In this document: positions 51,953 to 64,000 of the stretch, piece by piece
Position numbering within the stretch: position 1 is the first letter of the stretch
How the letters are laid out: the number at the start of each line of letters is the position of its first letter
Origin: Neocallimastix lanati (nom. inval.)
Lineage: Eukaryota; Neocallimastigomycota; Neocallimastigomycetes; Neocallimastigales; Neocallimastigaceae
Direction of reading: 5' to 3'
Assembly (NCBI GenBank): GCA_016946835.1
Contig: JACVTC010000016.1
Coordinates: forward strand, 103,501 to 167,500
Length of the DNA stretch: 64,000 bases
The notes under the pieces: model-generated
Database searches by the model: none
Told to the model about the DNA's origin: nothing
The model's input: the letters and a program-made list of their open reading frames with translations, nothing else
Position numbers and translations under genes: made by a program

Positions 51953-54053
51953 CAATATGTACTTTATATTTATATTTCTACTATTTATTTTATTTTATTT
52001 TATTCAATCTGTAAATTTAATTGTAGAAATAATAAAGTAAAAAAAAAAAAAAATGAAATTTTACTTACCCATAAGGTGCAAATACACGTCTTTCAGATAA
52101 TATTGAAAATTGTAATGGCTCTAAGAACTCTAATTCACGAATTATACCATCACCACCATTGTATTTACCTCTTCCACCAGAATTTTCTCTGATACCAAAT
52201 TTTCTTAAAATAACTGGATAACGTTTTTCAAGTATTTCCTATTAATTTAAATATATATATATATTTATTTATTTAGTAATAATAATATAAATATATATTT
52301 TATGTATATTTATTTATTATTTTTGTTGTTATATTCATTATTAACAACTTACCGGATCTGTGATTCTTGTATTTGTCTTCAATTATTATTATTATTATTA
52401 TGATTATTAACAAATTAATATATATTTATAAATATATATTTTCCATAAATATATTTATTATTAACTATTTTAAAAAATTTTCAATTTTTTTATTAAATAT
52501 TTTCAACTATATTACCATATGTGTATGAATTCCACCTTTTTTTTATTAGAATTATTAATATTATTTATCAATTAATTTATTTATTTATTTATTTAAATAG
52601 TAATAATTGATTAAATAATCAAATTTAATTAATTTTATTATTAATAATTATATATACATATATTTTTAATTATTTATTTATATTTATAATTTATTTTTAA
52701 AATTTATATATTATATAATTTAATAATTACTTCTACCATGCCAGCTTGGACCCTAAATATATATATATATATATATTAATTTTAAGAAAAAAAAAAAAAA
52801 TAAAATAAAATAATAATAATAAATATAGTTAATTTATTTATTTATAATAATTTCTATATATATAAATACTTACAGCACCACTTTTAGAGAAATATTTTAA
52901 TTTTTGATTATTATATTATATATTTAAATAAAAATTAAAAAATTATATATATATATATATTTATATATATAAAATTTATAGACACTATGTTTTAATATAT
53001 ATATTACCTTCCACCAGCTATTTCAATAATAATAATAATTATAATAATAATAATAATTAATTAATTAATTAATTAATTAATTCAATTTATTTTTATTATA
53101 TAAATAATAATTATTATTAAATATATATATTAATTTATTATATATAATATTTATATATTAATAACTGAATTATAAATATTTTAACAAACTTACCAATTGT
53201 CTATGAGTTAATATATTAGTATTATGAATAAAATAAAATTATTAACAATAATGATAAATAAATATGAACATAAATACGATATAAATATTGATATATATCA
53301 TAATAATAATAATAATAAAAACCTCGTAATAACCCCATCCATCATCACCTTCTCTTCCAAATGTAACATTATTCATACATCTTTAAATAAAAAAAAATTT
53401 TAATATTAATAAATATTAATTAAAAAAAAAAAAAAAAAAAAAAATTAATCTATATATAAATTTAATTATACTATAATTATAATTACCCTTGACTTGCAGC
53501 AGTTGCATTAAAAGCCTTTAATATAACATCACATATACGTTGAGAGGTAAGAACATTACCACCAACAACAGCAACACCACCCTTAGGAGAAAGAATTGAT
53601 CCTTCTGGAATTATAACATCAACTGGAGCAAGACAACCTTGATTTAAGGGAATATCAACACCAAGCATAGCACGTAAACAATAAATAATAGCACTATAAG
53701 TAATAGCTCTTGGAGCATTCCAATTACCATAAACTTGTAAGCCGGTTCCAGTGAAATCAAAAATACCACTTCCATCTTCCGGATTAATGGTAACCTTTAA
53801 TTTAATTCTAGTACCATCATCCATAAAATCTTCTGCAACTAAATCTTTACCTTCATACTTTTTATAAACACTCTTTAATAAATTTCTAACAGCATACTCC
53901 GCATTATCACGTATAAACTTCATATAAGCTTGAACAACCTTTAAACCTTTTAATATTTAAAAAAAATAAATAAATAAATTAATGTTTATATCATTATGCT
54001 TATAATTAAAATATTTATATATAATAATTAAATTTAATTATTAAAATAATTAG

Positions 54054-54084
<31 letters not shown>

Positions 54085-54288
54085 ACCATATTCTTTAATT
54101 AATAATTTAACTAAAATGATACCTCTTTGATTAGCAGCAACTTGTGCTATTTTAATTAATATTATAATATTATAAATAAATAAGAATTAATATATTAATA
54201 GATATTATCTTAAAATGACAATATATTAAATATATAATATTAATATATATTATATAATATATTATTAATTATTTATACCTTTTAAATC

Positions 54289-54340
<52 letters not shown>

Positions 54341-55248
54341 TATATATATATATAATAAAAGGAGGAGAATTTGAAAAATTAATAATTATTTTTTAAATAA
54401 ATAATAATTCTATAATTAAATATAATTGTTAAAGTAAAATCTATATATGAGTTATATTATATACCGAAATATTATCACTTAAGCATCTCGAACCACTATA
54501 ATATATTTAATATTAAAATATGATTTTAAATATATATATACATATATTAATTATATTAATTACAAATATTCATAAATAAAGATAAAAATTATCATTAATA
54601 AAATATATATATTTTTTTTAATGAAAAATTTATTATATCTCAATAATATACCTGCAATTATCAAATCTCATTGGATTTTCAACTAAAATTTTAGTTATAC
54701 CTTCTTCATCAAAAATACCATCGTGAACAAGTTTAAATGATTTGATTGCAGCACCTTCTTCAAATAAACGTTTAGAAGATGGTGGCATACTTCCCTAAAT
54801 AATAATAAAATAATAAAATAGTAATAATAAAAAAAAAAAAAAAAAAAAAAATGTTTAATAAATTATATTTAAAAAATATTATATATATAAAAAAAAAAAA
54901 GAAAAAAAATATTAAAAATTAAAACTTACTGGTTGAAGTCCACCAATATCTGCATGATGACCTTATTTTGAATATTAATAATTAATTATTTAAAATTACA
55001 TTCCGATAATATCATGATAATAATAATAATAATAATAAAAATAATAAGAATAATTTACCTCTACTGGCAACAAAGAAAACAATTTCAGAATTTTCAAATA
55101 CAGGAGTGATTACAGTAATCTTTAAATATTAGGTACATATTATTAAAAATATTATATGTATTAAATATATATATATATATATTAAAAAGGTGAATTTTTT
55201 TTAATTTTTTTTTTTTTTTTTAATAAATGTTGAATTTATAAAATAAAA

Positions 55249-55303
<55 letters not shown>

Positions 55304-56260
55304 ATTTACATCAGGAAGATGTGAACCACCAGCTTCTGGATGATTAGATACGATAACATCACCATCATTAATATTATCCTTTAAAATGTCGATTTGACAC
55401 TTCACAGCCTCTTGCATAGAACCCAAGTGAACTATTATAGAAATAGATAAATAGAAAAATTAGATAAATAGATAATAAATAGTATATAATATATAAATAT
55501 TATAAATAAATATATTAAAAAAAAATAATAAAATAAAATAAAAAAAAATGATTAAAATCAATTTATTTCTTAATACAAATATAAATATAAATATAAATCT
55601 ATCTAATTCATTTGTTTATTATTGATTTGTTTATAGATTTATTTTTTGATTTATTTTATTTTTTTTTTTTTTTTTTTTTTGTTATTTCATTTAAAATTAT
55701 TACCTGGAATATGTGGTGCATTACTAATTAAACCACCATCTGGACCAAAAATTGCACAAGAAAAATCTAATCTTTCCTTAATGTTAGTAGAGATAGAAGT
55801 TTGTTGTAAGGTTCTACCCATTTGTTCAGCAATAGACATAAAACGATGAGAAAAGATAGATAATTGAATTGGATCACAATTACTATCATCAACTAAACCG
55901 TTTTTATCGCTATCATTTTCAATAATTTCAATTTCAATAAAATCAGGATAGATGAAAGCATGACAACATGGTTCTACTACAATTGTAGTGGTATCATTGA
56001 TAATTAATGATGGACCTTTAATAATGAGTCCTGGACGAAGTTCGGATAATATGTAAACTTTAGTTTCTACTCGACCTCCTTCAAAGTAAACCATTGTGGT
56101 TTCTTTATGAAGATTTGTACTAGCTACCTTAAAATCAATATAACTATAATCTGGTTTAATAACATTGATTCTCTTATTACCAATACCACGAACACGAATA
56201 TCATCAACAATAATATCCCTATCATTAATTTCAAAGCCATACTCGTGCTTATACTATTTA

Positions 56261-56291
<31 letters not shown>

Positions 56292-56352
56292 CCAAAAAAA
56301 TTAATTTAACTTATTAATTTTTAAATAAAATAAAAAATAAAAATAAAAATAA

Positions 56353-56434
<82 letters not shown>

Positions 56435-57616
56435 TAATAATAATAATAACCTTTTTAATGAATGAAGATTTAAAATCACTATTATTTTCTTCTAAAATCA
56501 TAAGAGAACCGTTTGTTTTATCATATCTCATATTTAAATATATATCAAAATGAATTTCATCATCATTAAAACCTTGGTATTTTAATTTTCTATCACATGC
56601 TTCAATTAATCTATCAATTCTCAATTTAATTCTTTCAAGGCTTTCTTCACTATAAACATCAGCACTAATAATATTTAAAATTTTATTTATAAAAAATATA
56701 CATATTAATAATAATTGATGATATTTTCTTCACAGATATATATATATATATCATTATATTTTTTTCAATTATTAATTGTTATTATCATTCCTGATGAAAA
56801 AATTATATATTAATAAATTTAATTAATACCATGGTTCTTGTAATTCTTGAACAACATCTGCAGTACTTAAACCATAAGCGGATAAAACTGAAGCATATTT
56901 ATGAATCCAAACTCTTCTAATTCCAAGATTCTTTGCGATTGCACAAGCATGTTGAGATCCCTATTATATAATATATATATATATGTTTATTATAATTATT
57001 AAATTAAAGAATAATTTATATTTTTTTTTTAATTAAAAATTATTTTTATACTATTTTTATTATAATTAATATTATTATTATTAATTTTATTAATAATTAT
57101 TAAATATTATTATTATTATTCATCTATTATTATTCATCTATTATTATTAATTGTTATTGTTATTATTAATTATTATTATTATTAGTTTTTAAAATTATTA
57201 AATAATTATTTAAAACTTACAGCACCACCAAAGCATGCTAAAACATGTTCACTAGTATTATAACCTTTAGATTGAGTCATTTCACGAATAGGTCTACACA
57301 TAGCTTCATTAGCAACAGTTAAGAAACCATATGCAACTTCATCAACAGTTTTCAATGGAATATTTGGAGTATTTTCTTTAATGAATTTATTAACTTCCTC
57401 TGTTAATTCAGTAAAAAGTTTTGTGGTAATATCAATATCTAATGGTTGATCTTCGGTCTTACCGAAAATTTTTGGGAAATGATCAGTCATTAATCTTCCT
57501 AAAATAAGATTACAATCAGTAATAGTTAAACTACCACCCTTTCTATAACCTTTTTATAATTATAATTTTAATATAATATATATATATATATTTAATTTGA
57601 ATATAAAAATAAGGTA

Positions 57617-57690
<74 letters not shown>

Positions 57691-58452
57691 GTAATAATAA
57701 TAATAATAATTTAAATTTATATAAAAAAAAAAATTTTTTTTTATCATTATGGATATTTACAAGCTGGACCTGGATCAGCACCACCAGATTCTGGACTATA
57801 ATTTTTATTAAATAAATATATAAAAAATAATAATATTAAATATTAATAAAAATGATTAATAATATTCAACTTAATATACAAATATTCATATATGTTTTTT
57901 TGTTTTTATTTTTATTTTTATTTTTATTTTTGTTTTTATTTTTGTTTTTGTTTTTATTTTTGTTTTTGTTTTTGTTTTATAAATTAATAGAAATTAATAT
58001 GAAATTAATAATAATAAATTAAAATCAAAATAATAGTAATAATTTTTTTAATTTTTTAAATATACCCAACAACAAACATTCCATTTCTGAAGAAAAGTTT
58101 TGAACCACCACCAGCCGCAACAGTATTAATATCAATTTGTGGAGCTTGTATAGTGATACCAGCTGTTTTTGTTTCATAAACATGTTCTAATTCACCAGCA
58201 AATCTTGAAACATCAGTACTAATAATATTAAAAAATATATGTGTTTATATTTATATAATATTTATACATAATAATTAGTATAATTTTTAAATGATTTATA
58301 ATGAAAATATAAAAAAAATAAAAATAAAAATAAAAATAAAAATTTTTTGAAGAAATATGTTTTTTACCTTGTTCCACCCATATCAAAACCAATAATCATA
58401 TTATGATCTTTATCATACAAATTATTAGCATAACTATTATTTCAAATTTATA

Positions 58453-58487
<35 letters not shown>

Positions 58488-58958
58488 TTTATATATTAAT
58501 TAAGGATTTAATAAAAAATATTAATTATTATTCATGTATTTTATTTTAATATATTTAATATGATTTTTTACTATCAGTACTATTATCAATATCATTTCTT
58601 AATAATAGTAAAAGAAGTTATATTATTAGAATTACTTTACCCAATAACACCAGCAGCAGGACCTGAAAGAATAGCCCTGAAACCTGAAAATTTATTCATA
58701 TTTACTAAACCACCATCACTTTGCATAAATTCAACTACTACCTCAGATTTAATTTTTGGATCGAAACCCTCAATGAAATTATTAATATATTCCTGAATAC
58801 ATGGAGTCAAATAAGCATCTACACAGGCAGAGTTACCTCTTGGAACTATTTTAATCATTGGCATAATTTCAGAAGATAATGTAACATTACTAAAACCAAT
58901 TTCCTTTGCAATTTTTCCTATGATTTTTTCATGTTCTAAATATTATTAATTTATAATT

Positions 58959-59007
<49 letters not shown>

Positions 59008-59565
59008 TATAAGTTAAATGACAAGGTTCTTATATACTTTTTATATATCCATAATTAAAAAAATAATAGCAATATATATAAATATCCCTTATTATTATTT
59101 ACCTGGATAAATATAAGAATGTAATAAACAAACAGCTACACTCTTTATACCTGAATCATATAATTCAATTAAATCTTTTTTGATTTCTTCTACATCTAAT
59201 ATCATATTATAATTCAATTATATTTATATATATATAATTAAAATAATAAGTATTAATCACTAAGAGAGGCATTTCATATTATAAATTTAAATAAATTAAT
59301 ATATAATTTCAATTAATTACCTGGTCTTTTCAAAATTTTTATGTATTCACCAGTAATGCCTTCAATATAGTCTTCATCACCATCTGGAATAGCAACATTC
59401 ATACCACTCTTAGCGCATGTATAACCAAGTAATTCAATACGTTCATCAATTTCAATAACCTTTTTATATAATACTTCTGGACATTGAATATTTAAATCAA
59501 AAATTCCATCTCTTGCTTGATTACCAATAAAAAGTAAATCCTAATTATAAAATTAATAATATTTA

Positions 59566-59599
<34 letters not shown>

Positions 59600-60968
59600 T
59601 ATAAATTATTTCATTGAGAAATTTTCGTAATATATTGAATTAAAATATTAAATTTAAAATATATATCTAATTATTAATATTTATATTAATATAGGCAGAA
59701 ATAAACATTACTTTTAAACCCTTTGTAATTAATAAAGCACATGGTTCACCTTTTCTTTCTAAAAGAGCATTGGTAGCAACTATTATTAAATTAATTTAAA
59801 AAAGTTTTTTGTCATTTTACCATTTAAAATAAAACGAAAAATAATATTATAATTATAAAATGTAAATAATACTACAGTATTGACAAAGAAACAATAATAA
59901 TAATAATAAATAAAAAAGCATATTATATAGTAACCTGTTGTTCCCATTCTAATTTGACTAATATTCTCAATTGGTATTTTTTCATTTTTATCAATTTTAG
60001 TATCAGTAACTTTTTCAAGTACCCTTCTAATAGCTAATAAAATTGTTAGCAAATTACATTTTAATTCAAAATTTTTATTAATAATATATGTAATTAAAAA
60101 ATGAAGCTTAATTAATTAATTAATTAAATTATGCATACCTTCAGTCGGAGCACTATAAAAAAAAATACATATATAATAAAAATTAAATAAAAAAAAAAAA
60201 AAAAAAAAAAAAGAATAATATTAAAATTCCATACAATTATTTTATTATTATTATTATGAATGATCTAATATTAAAAAAAAAAAATATATAAATATATATA
60301 TATATATATATAAACTAATTAAGCATAAATTAATCGAACTCTTTATAATTATTAGGGTCAACACTTAAAAGCTTGGTGACAATAATCTCTTCATCTGGTT
60401 CTTCATCTCTCTTTACAAAAGCAAGACTTTTTTTTATTAATATTAACAATATATATATTTAAAAATATTAAACATTAGTAATTAAATTATAAATTAGTTA
60501 ATTACTTCTTATTTATAAATCAATCAAATTGCAATGAAATTCTGAATTTGAAATTTATAAGATAAAATTCATCAATTGATTTTAATTAATAACATTTAAT
60601 TTTTTTAAATACTGAATTTATGTAATAATATAAGAAACTAGTAAGACATTTTTTTAAAAAAAAAAATAAAAAAATATATATACGTGTGCGTATATATGCC
60701 TAAATATATTTTATTAAAATATATTAATTATTATAATATTTCTATTTAAAAAATATATATAGGTAAAATTAAATTTTAAATAAAATACTTTTAATTTCTC
60801 TTTCTTTGATAAAAATAAAAATCATTAAACATTATGAAAAACAAATACAAATATATTTAATCAAATTTTAAATTAATGTTAATTATTAACATTAATATTA
60901 ATTGAAAAAAAATAATATTACCAATCAGTAAATGTGCCACCTCTATCAATACAAAATCTAATTTTCAT
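51602..60968 (-). CDS. OPLAH: 5-oxoprolinase (ATP-hydrolysing)
   Basis: Cleaves 5-oxo-L-proline to L-glutamate with ATP in the gamma-glutamyl/glutathione cycle; cytosolic. Exons (minus): 60968-60922, 60426-60340, 60152-60139, 60033-59935, 59779-59712, 59540-59321, 59195-59103, 58935-58641, 58433-58368, 58218-58066, 57795-57761, 57549-57221, 56960-56830, 56664-56451, 56253-55704, 55431-55310, 55119-55059, 54961-54930, 54794-54652, 54495-54465, 54288-54279, 54146-54087, 53946-53487, 53380-53323, 53200-53194, 53017-53008, 52880-52874, 52752-52737, 52535-52516, 52376-52353, 52238-52069, 51779-51602. Total 3810 nt, 1269 aa; human OPLAH is about 1288. Hydantoinase A half: IDRGGTFTD (residues 7-15), [17 protein letters not shown] (one Gly codon split across exons), [28 protein letters not shown]. 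Hydantoinase B half from about residue 740: [71 protein letters not shown]. Both halves look intact. Confidence 0.98.
54291..54337 (-). repeat. T47 tract abutting the acceptor of a 10-nt exon
   Basis: On the coding (minus) strand 47 uninterrupted T residues run directly into AG and then the 10-nt exon GATTTAAAAG (54288-54279) of 5-oxoprolinase, which is followed by GTATAA. The run acts as an extreme polypyrimidine tract. Confidence 0.9.
55257..55302 (-). repeat. T46 tract just downstream of an OPLAH donor
   Basis: On the minus strand the intron after the exon ending at 55310 begins GTAAATG and goes almost at once into about 46 T residues. Confidence 0.9.
57895..57979. repeat. (TTTTTA/TTTTTG)n hexanucleotide repeat in OPLAH intron
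   Basis: About fourteen six-base units alternate between TTTTTA and TTTTTG in the intron separating the exons at 58066-58218 and 57761-57795. It is one of the few intronic repeats here that contains G. Confidence 0.9.
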
Positions 60969-61508
60969 TTTTTTTTTTTTTTTTATTTAATATATAATAG
61001 AACTTTGTATTTTTTTTAAATTTATTTTTATTTATTTATTTATTTAATATTTCATAACTATATTAAAACCAAATAATATTAAATTATTTAAAAAAATTAA
61101 GTAAAAAAAAAAAAAGGAATAGTGAACTTTTATTTTTATTAAGTCTCCTTTTTTGTTTTATTTAAAAAAAAAAAAAAATAAAATAAAATAAAATAAAGTT
61201 TACTAATTTAAAAAAAAAAATTATATTAAATTTTACAGAACCAATATATCTCATTAAAAATCAAATAATCAAACAATCTTTTGTGTAATTTACACAAAGA
61301 TTATTTAAATTTTTTGATTAATTTTAATTTTATTTGGAGTGGATGATTTATAAAAAAAATTATTTTTAATTATATAAAAAATAAAAGTGGATTTTTATTA
61401 TCAACAAATAATACATAAATAATTATAGTATTAATATTACAAATATGACATTTAAATATAACTATAGAACAGACCAGAATAATATAAAAAAAAAAAAAAA
61501 AAAAAAAA

Positions 61509-61547
<39 letters not shown>

Positions 61548-61610
61548 TAATAGTAATAATAAATGATAATAAATAATAATAATAATAATAATAATAGTAA
61601 TAATAATAAT

Positions 61611-61641
<31 letters not shown>

Positions 61642-62046
61642 TTTAGAATAATTCATTATTAATAAATATTAATTATTAATATATATTATTTCTGTTAATG
61701 TTGTTTCACTTCTATAGTAATTTATAATTATGTAATAATTTTTATAACAAAATATAAAATTAATTTCAAAATGTATTATTTTTTACAATAATGTAAAGAA
61801 ATTTAATTATAGTTTTAATGAATATTTATAAAATTTATTTGAATTTAATTCATCACATCATATATAATAAATGATAAAATATAATTTTAATAATCTCAAG
61901 AACATTAATGTTACGCTATGTACATAATTCTTATTGAATAAGCTCTATAAAGAAATTTTATAAACTGAATTAATGTTTAATTCGTATAAAATATTAAAGT
62001 ATAAAAAGTAACAAAAGAATCATTACAAATAAGAATAAATATTAAA

Positions 62047-62079
<33 letters not shown>

Positions 62080-62520
62080 TACAAGGGATCTATAATCATC
62101 CAAACGAATAACTTTAAAATGCTTGTGAATAAATCATGTGAAGTAGAATTTTGGTAATGGCAGATTTTATGAAAAGAAAATTACCATTCTATTACTCAAT
62201 GGAAAAAGTTATTATTTTAAAAGTGTAATATAGCAAACTATTATAGCTACACTTAAATTAATATAATCAAACATGTATGACACCTGTAATAAAATTAACA
62301 AGTTATTATTAATTCATAAAGTATATAAAATATATGGAATACATTAATTTATAATACATTATTTGATTCATAAATATATATATAATGTATATATTTTTAT
62401 TATATACTTATATATATAATAATATAAGAATATAAAGAGATAATAATGAAATAAAAATATGATACTATAATTTATTATTTAAGATTATTATCTGGGATCT
62501 TATTATTATTATTATTATTA
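60969..62520. other. Intergenic region upstream of OPLAH
   Basis: A/T-rich sequence with A and T runs (61487-61510, 61613-61640) and (TAA)n at 61511-61612. OPLAH regulatory sequence should lie at its left end. From about 62080 the base composition becomes less extreme. A 23-codon open frame (MADFMKRKLPFYYSMEKVII and on, 62157-62228, plus strand) and a minus-strand coding-like stretch (SHDLFTSILKLFVWMIIDPL) occur there, both unsupported. They may be further debris next to the amidase pseudogene. Confidence 0.5.
61275..61302. promoter_or_regulatory. 28-bp near-perfect palindrome upstream of OPLAH
   Basis: AATCTTTTGTGTAA and TTACACAAAGATT form inverted arms around a single T, with one extra T in the left arm. 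The site lies about 310 bp upstream of the 5-oxoprolinase start codon. The loop is too short for an RNA hairpin as written, so a dimeric factor-binding site is the more likely role, if any. Confidence 0.3.
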
Positions 62521-63375
62521 TCATTTTTCAGTTATGAAGTCATATTGATCTTCATATTGGATGGAATTAATGTCTAAGTTATTACATTCATTACCTTCAT
62601 TATGTTCAGAATTTATATAACTGGAATTACTAGCTATGTCAGTTGATTCAAGTTCAGCCTTAAACGATTTTCAATTCTCTTCGAAAACTAGATTCTTTAT
62701 TCCAACCAACGATACCAGGACACAATTACCTGGGCACAACTTACCTGTAACATCATAATATCTGTATACATTAGAAGCTGGTATATTATATTTTTTCATT
62801 AAATATTTTTTGTTAATGTAATGGCGTTATTAACTGTTTTAATAAAAAAAAATAATTACTTACTATCGTTTGTAGGCATAGGTTTTCAATTATTAAAACA
62901 AATTTCAATACTAATTGAATTTTTGTTTCTTATTATTCCATGCATGGAACCACCATTAATACTTAATTTATTACCTCCTACAGCTCATGTAGCATATTTT
63001 TCGGGATCGGAGTTATACTGAATAAATTGTTTTGTCATCAACAATAAAATCAGAAGAGGCTTGACATTCAGGATTTTTAAACCAATTTGCAGTATTATAT
63101 TAATTGCTGAACTTCTTTTAGAAGTTGTTCCAACTCCATAATGGATTATTATATATTCTATTTTTTTCCTACTATTATAGGTATTGAGAGTGGAACTGTA
63201 GGATGTATCAATATAGATATCATCTTTTTTACGTGTGTGCCAGCTTTAACATCGAGTTTAATATCTTCCCAGTTTCTTTTTCGATTTATTTATTTCCTTT
63301 TCATAATTAGTGTTTGTGATTTCACACTTATTGTCCACTTTTATACAATCTTAATGATTATTTTGTCCCTTGTTT
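62521..63375 (-). pseudogene. Decayed bacterial-type N-acetylmuramoyl-L-alanine amidase
   Basis: Read on the minus strand in shifting frames, this region preserves an Amidase_2-like peptidoglycan amidase in order: IEYIIIHYGVGTTSKRSSA (about 63105-63165), then NTANWFKNPECQASSDFIVD, AVGGNKLSINGGSMHG, ISIEICFNN, KYLMKKYNIPASNVYRYYD, VTGKLCPG, VGWNKESS and KSFKAELESTD, ending at TGA 62521-62523. The HYG...TT, DFIVDD, SIEIC, YRYYDVTGK-CPG order is that of bacterial and phage amidases, with zinc-binding His in the IHY segment; the second expected zinc His is Tyr here. At least four frameshifts (near 63095, 63020, 62795, 62705) and in-frame stops at 62985, 62886, 62856 and 62671 break it. Several stops sit where the family usually has Trp. 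Introns do not repair it. Inference: a gene acquired from gut bacteria, now dead. The upstream part, 63250-63375, is less certain. Confidence 0.82.
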
Positions 63376-63468
63376 AATTATATTATTATTAATGAAAAAA
63401 AACTATCTAAATAAATTCCTTTTAATGTAATTTTTTAAAGAAATTTTTTATTTAAATAAAGTATATGC

Positions 63469-63504
<36 letters not shown>

Positions 63505-63709
63505 ATCGAATAATTGTAATAGTTTATATAATGATTTTTAAATTAATAATATTTACTTATATATTGTTCATATTTAATTTTTATTTTTGTTATATAATTT
63601 ATTTATAGTTATAATTATTAACACTTTAATAATACAATAAAATTAAACCCAATTAATAATAAATATATATAATAAGTGTATAATCAGTGAATGGTGAATG
63701 TAATTTTAT

Positions 63710-63748
<39 letters not shown>

Positions 63749-63774
63749 TAAATACTATTAGTACAATAAATAAA
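63376..63774. other. AT-rich spacer after the amidase pseudogene
   Basis: A/T-rich sequence with homopolymer runs at 63471-63506 and 63712-63742. No coding signal was seen. Confidence 0.5.
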
Positions 63775-64000
63775 ATGATAAATGAATTCAAATTATTGAG
63801 TAGATTTAATTTTAAATATTTAGAATCTTTTTTATTTCGATTTACAGTACGATTAAGAATGTATGTATTTAATGGAAAATGGAATTGATTTTTTTTTAGG
63901 ATCTACTGATCCAAAAGTACTATCATACATTATCTATACACTCATATTTATTAATTCTTCTAAATATAAATCTTAATTATTTCTATATGATTATGACAAA
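63775..64000 (+). CDS. Possible gene start at window edge, 3'-partial
   Basis: The ATG at 63775 opens MINEFKLLSRFNFKYLESFL and on, stopping at 63888. If GTACGA at 63847 is a donor and the TTTTTTTTTAG ending at 63899 an acceptor, the frame continues in phase (DLLIQKYYHTL) and stays open to the window end. The implied intron is 53 bp. No family is recognised, and a run of A/T codons can stay open by chance. This is offered only as a candidate. Confidence 0.2.

Noticed and set aside
62671-62987. TGA read as tryptophan (altered genetic code)
   Set aside because: Intact genes here use TGG for Trp and TGA as stop (VPS13 ends in TGA), and the amidase copy also has frameshifts and a TAA.
62821-63377. 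Two plus-strand ORFs of 66 and 78 codons
   Set aside because: They are antisense shadows of the amidase pseudogene, whose minus-strand fragments match a known family.

Overview
The window is eukaryotic nuclear DNA, extremely AT-rich (intergenic and intronic sequence is almost entirely A and T) and dense with homopolymers and (AAT)n or (TA)n microsatellites. Genes carry many short GT-AG introns. The set combines a TRM82-type tRNA methylation factor, a motile-cilium protein (DRC12/CCDC153 type), VPS13 and a decayed bacterial-type peptidoglycan amidase resembling those of gut Firmicutes. The best fit is an early-diverging zoosporic fungus, most likely an anaerobic gut fungus (Neocallimastigomycota). 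That assignment is inference from gene content and composition. No tRNA, rRNA or CRISPR array was recognised.

Layout, left to right: the 3' end of an acidic low-complexity protein gene (+, 1-1062, open at the window edge); a gene-poor gap with a signal-peptide-like mini-ORF and a small GC-rich island; TRM82/WDR4 (+, 2487-4291, 9 exons, 365 aa); a convergent DRC12/CCDC153-like gene (-, 4571-5829, 5 exons, 207 aa); VPS13 (+, 6456-19017, 32 exons, 3089 aa); a giant three-exon gene (+, 20899-46897, 8478 aa); a MITE-like inverted-repeat element (about 47344-47599); a soluble MacB/LolD-type ABC ATPase (-, 48290-50869, 9 exons, 324 aa); 5-oxoprolinase (-, 51602-60968, 32 exons, 1269 aa); a pseudogene of an N-acetylmuramoyl-L-alanine amidase (-, 62521-63375); and a possible gene start at the right edge. 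For every spliced model, exon lengths sum to an exact multiple of three and the joined frame matches the family where one is known.

The standout locus is the giant gene. About 5,600 residues of spectrin-repeat-like helical coiled coil are followed by roughly 2,700 residues of disordered Ser/Asn/Asp/Glu-rich sequence with internal repeats and a recurring short motif. Two SxIP-like (EB1-binding) motifs and a GAR (GAS2) microtubule-binding domain lie near the C-terminus. This is the microtubule half of a metazoan spectraplakin without a visible actin-binding calponin-homology pair. Other notable points are the run of 7-24-nt microexons in 5-oxoprolinase, an intron built almost wholly of in-frame AAT repeats, and the bacterial amidase relic with several Trp codons turned into stops.

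The genes do not form one pathway, as expected for a eukaryotic chromosome. They touch tRNA modification, flagellar axoneme regulation, inter-organelle lipid transfer, cytoskeletal cross-linking, transport-linked ATP hydrolysis and the glutathione (gamma-glutamyl) cycle.
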